Below, piece by piece: positions 10,410 through 22,324 of a stretch of DNA of 64,000 nucleotides (the first letter of the stretch is position 1; each line of letters starts with the position of its first letter). The notes below the pieces were generated by a model, which worked only from the letters and a program-made list of their open reading frames with translations, did not search any database and was not told the origin of the DNA. Position numbers and translations under genes: made by a program. The stretch is from NCBI RefSeq assembly GCF_047511655.1, contig NC_133387.1:24980353-25044352 (forward strand), written 5' to 3'. The DNA is from Castor canadensis. Lineage: Eukaryota > Chordata > Mammalia > Rodentia > Castoridae.

Positions 10410-10640
10410 TGGGTGTAATGGCTCAGGCCTGTAATCCTAGACACTCAGGAAGTGGAGATTAGGAAGATTCTGTTCTAGATTAGGCTGGGCAAAAAGTTCT
10501 CAAGACCACATCTCAACCAATAAGCTGGGCATGGCAGCTCAAGTGGTAGAATGCTTATCTAGTAAGCATGAGGCTCTGAGTTCAAACAGTACTGCAAGAA
10601 AAGAGAAGAGAAGAGAAGACAAGAGAAGAGAAGACAAGAA
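10410..10640 (+). repeat. Composite SINE with (AAGAG)n tail
   Basis: B1 unit (CTCAGGCCTGTAATCCTAGA), ID unit (CTCAAGTGGTAGAATGCTTA), then an AAGAG/AAGAC tandem tail at 10597-10640. Confidence 0.8.
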
Positions 10641-11288
10641 GAATTACTGTTAATTTTTAGTGTAATAATGGAATTGAGGTTATTTATTTAAAGTCTTATC
10701 AAAAGGACAGAGAAAGAAAGACAGAGGCAGGGACAGAGGCCAAGGGATACTAAGTCTATGTAAAGCTATGCTCTGTAAGTACTAGTCATTACTATACAGC
10801 TGGTTAGATTAGATTGGACTGGGTTAGATTAGATAACCTCAAAGGTACTTTTCAAATCAGAAAGTCTTAAATTCTATGACTCAATTATCTTCAGAGGTCA
10901 TTTTCAACTCTAAAATTCTTTGGTTCTTCTTTCCCAGGGATCTGGCTCAACTATCCTCTCCCAAAGGTTAGATATGGCTTAAAAAACACTGAACACCAAA
11001 TGCTTTTTAAAAAGCACATGAACCGGGACTAACTCCCACTTCAGTGCTTGGAGGATTCAATCCTGCCACCTACTTCAGTTCTGGAGTCTAGATGTTATAT
11101 CATTTAATTAGGTTAAACAGGCTGCACTGATTAAATACATGGAAAAATCTGCTGCACCCAATGGTGGTAACTGTTGTGTTTCTCTTTTCCCATATATAAA
11201 TAGTTTGGCACTACTAGTCTCAAAATATGATGCCAAAAACCCTGGCAGTATCTTTTCAGGGGATGACTGAGGTCAAAAGTTCTTTTGA
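10641..11288. other. Unassigned intron sequence
   Basis: Contains a short GATTAGATT-type direct repeat near 10804-10838. No exon or clear transposon. Confidence 0.35.
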
Positions 11289-11290
11289 TA

Positions 11291-11706
11291 GACTCAGTGT
11301 CTCTAATCTGAAAATTCAGAATGCTCCAAAATCTGAAACTTTGTGAGCACTGACATACCACCACAAGTGGAAAATTCCACACCACGAAATTTTGTTTCAT
11401 ATATAAAATTATTTAAAATGCTATATAAAGTTACATTCAGCCAGATGTGGTAGCACACACCTATAATCTCAGCACTTGGGAGGCTGAGGCAAGAGGATCT
11501 CAAGTTCCAAAAAGACCCTGTCTCAAGAAAAAAAAAAGTTACCCTCAAAATATGTGTATAAGGTAGGTAAGAAACAGGAATGAATTTTGTGTTTTGACTT
11601 GAGTCTCTTCACTAAGATATCTCATTATGGATATGCAAATATTCCAAAATCTGAAACAGTCTGAAATCTGAAATATTTCTGATTCAGATATGGCATCCTT
11701 AACCTG
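11291..11706. mobile_element. Tigger-like DNA transposon, interrupted by B1
   Basis: Same family as 5940-6473: CAAAATCTGAAACTTTGTGA at the left and TCCTTAACCTG at the right, with TA at 11289-11290 and 11707-11708. The typical ATATCTCATTATGGATATGC core is present. Split by a B1 at 11438. Confidence 0.65.
11438..11537 (+). repeat. B1 SINE nested in Tigger-like element
   Basis: CCAGATGTGGTAGCACACAC to CCCTGTCTCAAGAAAA. The bases before it (AAAGTTACATTCAG) and after it (AAAGTTACCCTCAA) agree at 11 of 14, a diverged target duplication. Confidence 0.8.
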
Positions 11707-11759
11707 TAATACCCAGGTATTACACTGCCTTTTCTACTCTCATTATCTGGTGAGCATAC

Positions 11760-11940
11760 AGTAAAATTTTCCAGCGGGTACATGACATATGGCAATGTAC
11801 CAGAATTAATACAAGAGCAGACTTGAAGGGGAAAGATGGTGGATGTGAATCTAACCAATGTACAATATAAGGCTATTCAGAAATGCCACAATGAATCGCC
11901 CCTATACAATTAATGTATGCTAATAAAAATGAAAAAAAAT
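11760..11940 (+). mobile_element. L1 3' end fragment
   Basis: Ends CAATTAATGTATGCTAATAAAAATG followed by an A-rich tail, the form of a rodent LINE-1 3' terminus. Its start is uncertain. Confidence 0.45.
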
Positions 11941-12902
11941 TAGCGATTTTTAAAGCAGACATGAGAATCCAGCTATGTTTTCTGAAGCCAGATATAAAAG
12001 AGATTTGCGAAAAATACAAAACAACTTTCTTCCTATTAAATGTCTTGTTTTGGAAAATCTTCATGAAAAATGTTAATTAGGTTAATAAACAATAGTCTTA
12101 CTGTTTTTAATAAATTAATATATAAATTTTTTTAATTGCTCAGTTTATGCACTGTTTATAGTTATTTTAAATCATCTAATTCATATTTATTAATCCTTAA
12201 TCAATCAGGTTTAATTCCTAATGCAGTTAATATTGACAGATACAGCCCGTAAGGACAAAAGCTCTTTGGGATCCTCAGTTTTTAAGAGTATAAAGGAATA
12301 CTGAGACCAACAGGTCTGAGAACTGCTCTAAACACATACAACTTTGTCTCATTATGTCTGTCACCTTAAATTACCATTACACTTCATATTGTGTAGCCTC
12401 AAACTATCTATTTTCACTCTTCAAAGAAGGACACCGTCATCTAATACTAGTTGATCTGATATATTTAAAATTAATTTTTGGTTAGAGTGGGGAGTAGGGA
12501 AGTGATCCTAGTTTAAGACAATAGAGAATTACTGCTCCTCACTCTAAAAGGGACATGAAGAGCTTTCATCACATGGGTCCTACAAGATCAGGAATAACAC
12601 TTCCCTAGGGAGGGGGCTGACACCAAGTCCAAGGACCCCAAGTTTTTTCTTTTGTAGCATTTTCTCCTTTTCATTAAGATGTGCCAAAACTGAAGAGTCT
12701 CATGTCCTCCCTGGCAAAACAATCCTCCCTGGCCAGGGCAGCAGAAGCTGGTCATCTCAGGACACAGAGAACTGTTCATTCCTAATGGATTCTCCATTAG
12801 CAATCTCTAGGCTATGATCCCTGCCCAGTTCTTGTAACAAACACCTATAATTTAATTCAGTTCAGTAAAGCTGGGTGAGCTCTTGCAAGAATGACTCAGG
12901 GA
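11941..12902. other. Unassigned intron sequence
   Basis: Strongly AT-rich at 12060-12220. The minus open frame at 12588-12803 shows no known domain. Confidence 0.35.
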
Positions 12903-12990
12903 GGGCTGGCAGAGTGGCTCAAGGGGTAGAGTGCCTGTCTAGCAAGCACAAGGCCCTAAGTCCAACCCCTAGTACTGCCAAAAGTAAAAG
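12903..12990 (+). repeat. ID SINE
   Basis: GGCTGGCAGAGTGGCTCAAG and AAGTCCAACCCCTAGTACTG, with a short A-rich tail. Confidence 0.85.
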
Positions 12991-13596
12991 AAGTGAGAAA
13001 AGACTGACTCAGGGAAGACTTCAATAAGAGGAAAAGAAAATAATGTAGTCCTATCGAAAGCTGATGCTGTGAATATACATGTACATATATCAGGGAGGTG
13101 ATAACCAGAGAGAAAAAGAAAAGACTGTTCTCCAACTTAAAAAAAAAAAAAAGACTGCAGCCTACAGAACTGATGGCTACACATATGTACATATGAGCAC
13201 ATGTACATGTACACACACACACAAGCAGAGCTGGCTATCCTGTCCTCATCAACCCCTCAGCAGCACGGCACTCCTCTGTATCATATCTAATTTTCATACT
13301 GTAAAATGTTTTAACTGGATTTCACCTTCATAAAAATATTGTGACAGAAATTTTAAGTTTGCCCACCTTCCTAAGGCTATAATTCTGTAACTGATACAAT
13401 GAAAACTGAACTATTGCAATTTGCAAAGAAAAAAGCCCAAGAAACTAATGATTTGGCTTTTCTATTTCTTAGGGGAAAAGCTTTTTTCCATTTTCATTCC
13501 CATTCCTTTTCAATTAATAAATAATTGCATATTGAACATGGTGGAGGAGGGGGACAAGAAGGAGTGAAAATCACAAACTTGAATCCTCCAGCAGAT
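12991..13596. other. Unassigned intron sequence
   Basis: Contains a 13-A run near 13140 and CA/TGTACA repeats near 13190-13222; otherwise nothing recognised. Confidence 0.4.
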
Positions 13597-13928
13597 TTTT
13601 TAGTTTTTGGTGGTACTGGAGCTTAAACTCCATCTCACACTTGCTAGGCAATTATTTATCACTTGAGTCACACCCCCAGGCCTTTATCACTTTAGTTATT
13701 TTTTGGATAGAGTCTGATGTTTTTGCCTGGGGGTAACCTCAATTTGTAATCCTCCTGATTATGCCTCCTGCATAGCTGGGACTACAGATGCATACCCCAT
13801 TTCTGGCTTATTTGTTGAGATGGGGTCTAATGAATTTTTTGCCAGGGCTGACTTCAAACTGCCATCCTCCTGATCATCATCTCCCATATAGTTGTAATTA
13901 TAGACACGAGCCACTGCAACCAGCCCCC
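13597..13928 (-). repeat. Composite SINE, extended
   Basis: ID unit with GGTGGTACTGGAGCTTAAAC, then two B1-like units ending ATTATAGACACGAGCCACTG. Confidence 0.8.
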
Positions 13929-14629
13929 CAGAATTCTTTATCCTAGCTCAGAATGGCCCCTAATTATTTTAAGCTTTTTCTATACCATCTAAAGGTCGTT
14001 TTTTCCTATTCTTCACTCTTGTCAAGTTGACTCTACTTCCTATCTGAGAAGACCAACAAATTCCCTCATCTTAACTGCAGAATCACTCTACTCAAAAATC
14101 AATCCCATATCTTACTTTTCTTTACTATTTCCCCTAACAGAATTTACAGCCATATCACTTCCACTAAGTTGTTCAGCTAGAACACAATCTTTCTACCCTA
14201 AGAAATCTTAGAAATCAATTATTTATAATAAAACAGAACTCAAATTATTCATTAACTAGGCTAAAGGGCAGTGCTTCCTTTTAAAAAAAATGACTCCATT
14301 GTAGGATTTAAAGATATTAAATTGAAAAAAATTTGGATCTTCATTTTGTTTTTTAAAGCCTCAGGATGTAAAAACTTTCTTTATTCTAGTCCTGAGATGT
14401 TTTTTCCCTAAGGTCACAATATCAAATCAAATCAGACAGATGGACTGTTTTTAAAGTAAAAACAAAAAATGACCACCTGATGCTATTTGGAAGCTAATAT
14501 GAAACAAGATAGTGATGCTGAGTTCAAACCTCAGGGCTTATAGTACAAGAAGTATTGCTCCTTTTTTTTGGCAGAACAGACACTGTCCTTATAAAGTTTT
14601 TTTTAGATCAATAAAGTCAATGGCCTTAA
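13929..14629. other. Unassigned intron sequence
   Basis: No exon or clear repeat. Confidence 0.4.
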
Positions 14630-14924
14630 AAAAAAAGAAAAGAAAGAGCAGATAGGAGAAACAAAAAAAATCTGAAGAAATAACAAGTCAGATTTTCCCA
14701 AATTTGATAAAAACAATAAACCCACAGATCCAAGAACAAAAAACACAAGAAAAACTACACCAATAACAGGAAAATATATATTCTTTTCAAATGAATACCC
14801 AAAAATTTATCAAGACAAGTCATATTCTGCACCATCAATCAAAGCTAATAAATTTAGAAGAACTCAAGTCATACAGAGTAAGTTCTTTAGCCATAATGGA
14901 ATTACATTAGGAATCAGTTTAGTT

Positions 14925-15009
14925 TTCATTTTTGTGGTGCCTAAGGGATGGAATTTAGGTCCTTGGACATGCTAAGCAAGTATTCTACCACTGACATACA
15001 TGCCCAGTC
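14925..15009 (-). repeat. ID SINE nested in L1
   Basis: CATGCTAAGCAAGTATTCTA and CACTGACATACATGCCCAG, reverse of the general ID form. Confidence 0.75.
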
Positions 15010-15189
15010 CTAATTCAGGAATCAATAAAAGAAAAATACTTATAAACCTCCGAAGACTAGGAAAGTAAAGAATACACACATATATAACTCACAGACCAAA
15101 GAAGTGCTTTGAAATAAATTATGAAAATACAACCTATAAAAATCTAAGAAATGTCACTAACCAGCACTTAAGAAGGAAATTATAACCTC

Positions 15190-15411
15190 AGCTGGGTATG
15201 GTAATCCCATTAGTAGTAGCCAATAATCCCAGCTACTTGGGAGGCAGGAGGATCAAGAGTTCAAGGCCAGCCCAGTCAAAGCTAGTGAAACCCTATCTCG
15301 AAAACAAAGACAAAAGGGCTAGGGGAGGTGTAGCTCAAATCATAGAGCATTTGCTCAGCAAGCCAGAGGCCCACTAGATTCAATCCCCAGTACCACAGGA
15401 AAAATAAATAA
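15190..15411 (+). repeat. Composite SINE nested in L1
   Basis: B1 unit (AATAATCCCAGCTACTTGGG), ID unit (GGTGTAGCTCAAATCATAGA), tail AAAAATAAATAAATTAAAT. Confidence 0.8.
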
Positions 15412-17297
15412 ATTAAATACATAGCAAAAACCCTGTCCTTAAAAAACAAAACAAAAAGGTCTCAAATAAAAGATTTCAGCTTTACCTTAAGAATCTAGAA
15501 AAAGAAAAGCTAATAAAACCCAAAATAAGCATAAAAAAGAAAATAATAAAGATTAGAATGGAAATTTATACAAACTCTTTTGGAACAATGAAAAAGAGGG
15601 GTATTTCCGTAATCCATTTTATGCCAACATTATCCTAATATCAATACCTCACGAAGACATAACTAGAACATTGGCCATCAATACCTAGCTGTCATAAACA
15701 AGTAAAAAAAATCCTTTAAAAATGTTAGCAAATCAAGTCTAGTGACATATAAAAAATAATAATACTTCACAATCAAGTGTAATTTATCCTAAAAATGCAA
15801 GGTTGGTTTAACAATAGAAAAGGAATTAATGTAATTTATCTTGCTAACAAACTAAAAATAAAAAAAACCACAAAGAGCATTTCAATAGATGCAGAAAAAG
15901 CACTAACAAAAACAATCATCCATTCCTAATTAAAAACAGCAGAAATCTAGGATTATAAGAAAGCTTGATAAAGGAAATTGAGAAAACAAAACAAATAACA
16001 GCAACAATAATTAACATCCTATTTAATGGTAAAAGACTGAGTACTTTTCCCTAAGTAGAAACAGGGCGTATCTACTCTTACCACTTCTATTCAACACTGT
16101 GTGGGATGCTCTAGACAATACAAAAAGAAAAAGACTTAAAAGGCATTTAGACTTGAAAAAGAGAAGTAAAACTGTCTTTACTTACAGATGACTTGACTGT
16201 CTCAGCTGAAAATCTGACAAAATCTAAAAATGCTACTAATATAAAAATGTTGCAAGGTTAAAGAATTCAAGATCATTTTACAAAAATCAATTCGTATTTC
16301 CGTATATTAGCAAAGAGCAACCACAGTGAAATTTTTAAATACTAGCTATAATAATATCAAAAATATTAAATACTCTGCAATAAGTAAACAAAAAATGGCA
16401 AAACTTGCACATTAAAAACTATCAAACACACCTGAGAAAAATTAAAGATGTCCATAATAAATGGATAAATTAAAAGATATGGATAAATGAATAAAAATAA
16501 ATGGATAAATAAAAAGATAGGTCATTCATGTTCAAAAGATTCATTATTAAACTACCAATTCTTCCCAAACATGAGTCAACACAATTCCAGTTTAAAAATT
16601 CTACCATCTTTTTCATAGTAACTGACAAACTGATTCGCATTTCACATCGAACTATGAAAAACTCAGCGCACCAAAACAACTCTGAAAAAGGAAAACCAAA
16701 GCTAAAAGACTAATACTACCAGTTTTTAAGACATAAAAGCTACAGTTATCAAATAGTGTGGTAGTGGTATCTAGTTAGACAAAGAGATCAATGGAGCAGA
16801 ATAGAAAGTAGAGAAATTAGTCCACACATGTAGGAAACTGATTTTCAACGGAAATGCAAAGGCAGCTCTGCAACAATTAGATATCCATATGGGAAAAAAA
16901 AAAAAAAAAAGACTTGAAGTACTAAGTCACAAACTTAGTACTATATAGAAAAATTAACTGAAATAGACCACCAGCACAAATGTAAAACAAAATAAAAATG
17001 TAAAAAATATATATCTTCCACAAAATTTACGAGAAAACCTTTTAACCTTGGATTGGACAAAAATTTCTTAGACATGACACCAAAAATAGAGTCATAAAAG
17101 AGCAAACTGATAAGTTGGACTTGATCGAAATGAAAAGCTTTTGTTTTTTAAAAGGCATTGTAAAGACAGTAAAAAAATAAGCCACAGGCTGAGAGGGAAC
17201 ATTTGCTAATCATGTACTGATAAAGTACTTATATTCAGAATATATAAAGAACTCTCAAAACTAAATAATTAGAAAACAAAACCAATTGAAAATGATT

Positions 17298-17380
17298 AGG
17301 GATAGGGTGTAGCTGGGTGATAGGGCGCTGCCTAGCATCAGTGAGGCCCTGGGTTCCGCCCCCAGCACTGCAAACAATAA
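17298..17380 (+). repeat. ID SINE in L1 3' region
   Basis: GATAGGGTGTAGCTGGGTGA and GGTTCCGCCCCCAGCACTGC. A second, truncated ID follows at 17411-17455. Confidence 0.8.
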
Positions 17381-17455
17381 ACAAACTAAAATGGTCAAAA
17401 GATTTGAATAGGACTGGGGGTCTGGCCCAGTGGGAAAACCTTTACCTAGCTTGAT

Positions 17456-18085
17456 TCCTTACTCAATGGGAATGTAAAACCACTTTGGAAAACTGGCAAT
17501 TTCTTAAAAGTTAAACACACATTTATGTGATCCAACCACTACACCCCTAGAATTTAATAAAAAGGAATGAAAACATATGTCTACAAATACTCCTATACAA
17601 CTGTTCATAACAGCATTATTTATAACAGCCCCATACTAGAAATAACCCAAATGTCTGTCAACATGTGAATGAATAAAGAAAGTGTGGTCTAGCGACATTA
17701 CTAAAAAGTAATGAAAAGGAATGAACTTTTGATCACTTGACATGGATGAATTTCAAAATAGTGATACTATGTGAAAGAAGTCAGAACTGCCATGCACCTC
17801 CCCCCTAAAGAGTATATACTGCATTATTCCAATAATATAAAAATCTGGAAAATGTCACTTACTATAACATGAAGTAGACCAGTGACTGCCCAGGGATGAG
17901 GCTGGGTAATAGAAAGGGGCAGAAGAGACTTGAGGTAATGAACATGTTCTTTATCTTAATTGTAATGACAGTTTCACAGCTGTATACATGTTAAACTTTC
18001 CTAAAGTATAAGAAAATTCTAAATTGTACACTTTAAATACATGCAGGTTTTACTACGACAATCATACCTTTATAAAACTTTTTAA
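17456..18085 (+). mobile_element. Old L1, 3' part and 3'UTR
   Basis: ATTATTTATAACAGCCCCAT, AACCCAAATGTCTGTCAACA and GTACACTTTAAATACATGCA are typical of the end of L1 ORF2 and old L1 3'UTRs. It continues the 14.6-17.3 kb element in the same orientation. Confidence 0.75.
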
Positions 18086-18390
18086 AATTCCACTGTGCCT
18101 CTTTTTTCTTGGGAACATTCCTGCTTACTAATGCAATATATTTAATGAATTATAGGTCTTCAGATTTTATTCCTTCTTGAGTCAATTTGGAAAGTTATTT
18201 ATATTTTCACAGTTATTCTTGTTATATAAGTTTTCCAATTTAGTTGCACACACTTGAGAATACTATGCGTGTTGTTTCACAGTCTATGATGTATCTAGAG
18301 ATATATCCTCTTGTTTAATCCTAGTAGTAGTATCTGTGCCTTCACTCTTTTTTTCTTTTGGATCCTATTACATCTTTAGTTATGTTACAT

Positions 18391-18478
18391 TCTCTTCTTT
18401 CTTTCTTTCTTCCTTCCTTCCTTCCTTCTTTCTTCTCTCACCTCCTTCCTCACTTCCTTCCTCCCTCCCTTCCCACAC
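18391..18478 (+). repeat. Polypyrimidine (CTTT/CTTC)n tract
   Basis: TTCTTTCTTTCTTCCTTCC-type tandem units grading into CTCCCT. About 90 bases, almost pure pyrimidine on the plus strand. Confidence 0.85.
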
Positions 18479-18481
18479 TGC

Positions 18482-18668
18482 TAGCTAGGCATGGTGGTAC
18501 ACATCTATAATCCCAGCACTAGAGAGGTACATAAAAGAATTATGAATTGGACACCAGGCTGGTCTATATAGTGAGCTCCTACCTCAAAAACAAAACAAAA
18601 AAACTCACAATCCTCCTGCCTCAGTCTATTAAGTGCTGGAATTATAAGTATGCACCACCATGCCCAGC
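18482..18668. repeat. Inverted pair of B1 SINEs
   Basis: Plus B1 at 18482-18600 (TAGGCATGGTGGTACACATC) directly followed by a minus B1 at 18604-18668 (AATCCTCCTGCCTCAGTCTA). Such a pair could fold in RNA. Confidence 0.75.
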
Positions 18669-19286
18669 TCTGTTCTTATTTTCATTATTTCTTCCTTATA
18701 CTTTTCTTGGTCTTCTTCATTCCTCTTCATAACTTTTTAGTCAAATACTTACACTAAAAATTAATGAGCCTCTTTTATTTCTAATATAAGAATGTAAGGC
18801 TGTAAACTTCCCTCTAACCACCGCTTTAGTTATAACCCATAGTTTTGATATATTTTATTTATATTATCATTCAGCTTTACTTCTAATTTCTATTATTTCT
18901 TCTTTGACCTGTGAGTTACTTAGATGTGTGATTTTAAATTTCCAAATACATAGTCATTTTATTCTATTATTCAACTTTAATATTAGCTGACTAAGAAAAC
19001 ATAGTCTGCATAAACCCAGTCATTGATTTTCCTGAATCTTACTACAAATTCAGCACGTGTTCAATACTTTTTAAAAAGTACCTAAAAAGAAAGTCTATCT
19101 TCATCTATTAGGTGCCAGGCTCTGTACATGCCCACCAAATGAAGCTTGTTGGTTGTTCAAGTCTTTGATATACTGCTCAAATTTTTTTGTCAAACATTGG
19201 CCATCAATTGCTGAGAAAGATAAATTAAAATTTCCCACTCTATAAACTTATTAATCTATTCCCATATTATAGATATCATTTTCTCT

Positions 19287-19404
19287 TTTTTGAGATGGGG
19301 TATTACTACGTCTTCCAAGCTAGCTTCAAACTCCTAGGCTCAAGCAATCCTCCTGCCTTGTTTCCAGGTAGTTGGGACTACAGACATGTGACACCATACC
19401 CAGC
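19287..19404 (-). repeat. B1 SINE
   Basis: TTTTTTGAGATGGGGTATTA to GACACCATACCCAGCTAAC. Confidence 0.8.
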
Positions 19405-19769
19405 TAACCTATGTATTTTGAATTCTATCTATATATTTTGAGGCCATACCATTGCATGCATATTAATTTGGAATTATAGCTTCTTATCTATTTCTTTTAG
19501 AATTTTTTTCTGATAATACTTAACTCTAGTAATGATTTTTGCCTTCAAATTAATTTTTTCTACTATTAGTTCGCTCTACAAGCTGTTTTCAGAATACATT
19601 TTTCAATACCTTTATTTCCAATCTCTGATTCCTTACATTTTAGATATGTCTCTTACCAACATCACAGAACTGGATTCTTTTCTATTCAGTCTGACAATGT
19701 CCCAGTTATTTACTATTACATAAAAGAACTACAGTGAGCTAAAATAAGTAATACCTTCCTTAAAAAAAA

Positions 19770-20345
19770 AACTACCCCAAAACTTAGTGGTGTTAAACAA
19801 CAATCATTCTTTTATTCTCATGATTCTGTGGGCCAGAAATTCTGGCAGGACACAGCAGAGACAGCTTGCTCTGATTCACAAAGTATGGAATTTCAGGTGG
19901 GGTCACTTGAATGAAGATGGCTGGAATATCTTAACAGGGACCACAGGTCTGAGACCTTTGTACTTGTACAGATGGTATCTGCTAGGCCATAGTGTCTAAT
20001 GTGACTCCTTCATTCATTCATGTGGCTGACAGTGAGTTGATGCTGGCTGTTTGCTAGGGTTATCAACAAGTGTCTACATGTATCCTCTCCATCTGACTTG
20101 GGCTTCTCACAACATGGTGGCTGGGTTCTGAGAGTAAGTATTCCAAGGGAGAAAATTCCAAGAGTCAAAGGCTATGACCTACCCTCAGAAGTCCCATAAA
20201 AATCATTCTATTAGTTAAGCAAGTCACTAAAGCCACTCCAGATTCAAAAGGAGAGAAAAAGACTCCACCTCTGAATGGAAAGAAGGGAAGAAACTAATGG
20301 TAGCCACTTTGGAATCAAGCTACCATAGACCACCCTCTGGTCCCA
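19770..20345 (-). mobile_element. MaLR/MLT-like LTR, copy 1
   Basis: CCCAAAACTTAGTGGTGTTA near the left end and AAGTCACTAAAGCCACTCCA internally match the copy at 21621-22231. Interpreted as an old LTR read in reverse; no genes. Family assignment is tentative. Confidence 0.45.
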
Positions 20346-21165
20346 ACAACTCCCTCCCACATGCAAAATACACTCACCCTCTCCTAAGACTTCAAAATTC
20401 TCATCTCATTATGGCATCAGCTTGATGTCCAGAATCTTGATATCTAAATCAGGTCCAGGTGTAGTTGGCGTTCCTCAGATGCAGTTCCTCAGGTACAGCT
20501 ACTGGAGTATAGTTCCTCTTGATCTGAATTAAAGAGACAAATTATCTGCTCCCACACACCCAATACACAAGCACACAATACTGAGGTTGACTCAGAATAA
20601 CTGTAACAGACACTCCCATTCAAAATGTGAGAAAAAGTGGGAATGAACAGGAGATACATAGCAGTTACTGCCTATTCAATTCTGAAATTTAATCAGACAC
20701 ATGTCACCAGTTTCTCACTATAACCAAGTTTGACTCCCTGAGGGTAGTTCTCTATACCTCTTGGATTTGAACTCAGTTATCCTTCCTTTTTAGATAACAT
20801 GATAAATGTGCAATTTCTTAAAAGCCTTGTGGCTTTCCAACGAATCTTATTGTGGACAGAGCTCCAGTATACAAAAACTATACCCACTATCTCAAGCCCT
20901 GTGTGAGAAAATAACCTTAAAATTCCTAGACCTCTTGCCTAAGAATGAAACTAAGGTATTCCCTAAAGATTTTTAGACATTCTTTTATCTAATGGAAAGG
21001 TTCTATGAAGTCTTGCCTTCAATCTTTCTGAAGTCTTAGCAAAGGGATTTACAGTTGCTCCCTTCAGATCTTTACCTGAAGTCATGTTAAAATTCAGTCA
21101 CCTTGAATTTTATTTTTGCTGTAAGTCATTGGCTACTTGAAGCAATCAGGGATGATTAAAAATTT
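20346..21165. other. Unassigned intron sequence
   Basis: No exon or clear transposon. Confidence 0.4.
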
Positions 21166-21243
21166 TCTTTTTTTCTGGTAGTACTGGAGTTTGAACTCAG
21201 GGCTATGTAGCACTGTATCACTTGAGCCACACATTCCAGCCCT
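21166..21243 (-). repeat. ID SINE
   Basis: TGGTAGTACTGGAGTTTGAA with a shortened middle and CACTTGAGCCACACATTCCA. Confidence 0.8.
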
Positions 21244-21620
21244 GAAGTTTTATTTTCTAAAACAATCAATCCTGGAATAGAAGTATTTCCTCTTAATAGT
21301 TAATTTTTTACCCTTTATCTGTTTGTAGCTTATCATAGGCAGCTAGCAAAAGCTAGGTAGCACTTTTCAACATTTTGCCTAGAAATCTCCTTGGAATGAA
21401 TTCATTCTGTTTTCTATCTTCCTGGTTATCACACATGATGGTTTCAGTAAATTTACCACTATATAAATAAAGGTTCCCTCTTTTCTCAGCCTCTAGTAAC
21501 ATCATTCTCACTATGTTTCAAGCCTTCACTAACAGTTTTCTCAAGGTCCCTTTATCTTCACCAAATCCCAAAACCAACAGAATTTAGATTATGGCAGCAC
21601 TCATCTCCAAATACAAGTTC
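21244..21620. other. Unassigned intron sequence
   Basis: Nothing recognised. Confidence 0.4.
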
Positions 21621-22231
21621 TGTTTCAGTTATCTATTACGACAAACTACTCCAAAGCTTAATAGCATAAAAGTACAACCATTTTATTATGCTCACAATTC
21701 TAAGGATCAGGAATTCAGAGAGGATATGGCAAAGACACCTTTGTCTACTCCATGACATCTGGGGCCTCAAGCAGAGTGGCTCCAATGGTTGAAGAAGGGT
21801 ATACTGGGGCTACGTGTCTGGGTTTTTCTCGGTTGCAACTGGAATGTCCAAGACTATTCCTTCACTCACTCACTCACTTGGCTGGCACTTGATGCTAGCT
21901 GTTGGCTATGAATTCGGCTGAGCTTCTCAATCTGGCTAAGGCTGTATACCTAGCATGGGAGCTAGGCTCCCGCACTGAGTGTTACATGGAAGAGCATTTC
22001 AAAAGTGATTGTTCAAACAGGCCTAGATAGAAGCTGCAAAACTTCTCGTGAATTAGCCTACAAAGTCCCTGAATGTCATTCCTGCCACATCCTATTGATC
22101 AAGTCACTAAAGCCAGCCCAGATTCAAGATGAATGGAGGAATAAACTTCGCCTCTCAATGGGATGGGGGGATGGTGCACATGTAAGAAAGAAATTAATGT
22201 CATCCATCTTGGAAACATGCTATAACAGATA
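21621..22231 (-). mobile_element. MaLR/MLT-like LTR, copy 2
   Basis: Starts TGTTTCAGTTATCTATTACG and shares AAGTCACTAAAGCCAGCCCA and the closing ATCTTGGAAACATGCTA with copy 1, in the same orientation. It lacks genes. Confidence 0.45.
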
Positions 22232-22245
22232 ATCTGGATTTTTTG

Positions 22246-22322
22246 TTTTTTGAGGTTTTTTTTTTCAGTAAGGGGTTTGAACTTAGGGCACTCTGTCACT
22301 TTGAGGCATGGCTCCAGCCTGA
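22246..22322 (-). repeat. ID SINE, shortened
   Basis: AAGGGGTTTGAACTTAGGGC and GGCATGGCTCCAGCCTG. Confidence 0.7.
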
Positions 22323-22324
22323 TA

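Larger units (their letters stand above)
14630..17297 (+). mobile_element. Old L1 fragment, ORF2-derived
   Basis: Runs of L1 ORF2 reverse-transcriptase and C-terminal coding sequence, for example AAATGCAAGGTTGGTTTAAC (15796 on), TAACTTACAGATGACTTGA-like text near 16180 and AGAGATCAATGGAGCAGAAT (16784 on). All frames are broken by stops and indels. SINEs at 14925 and 15190 interrupt it. Confidence 0.75.
18090..19730 (-). mobile_element. Old L1 fragments, antisense
   Basis: Reverse L1 ORF2 text, such as CCGCTTTAGTTATAACCCAT and GTTGTTCAAGTCTTTGATAT, broken by SINEs at 18482-18668 and 19287-19404. It points tail-to-tail against the preceding L1. Open frames at 18547 and 19532 are repeat-derived. 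Confidence 0.65.
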
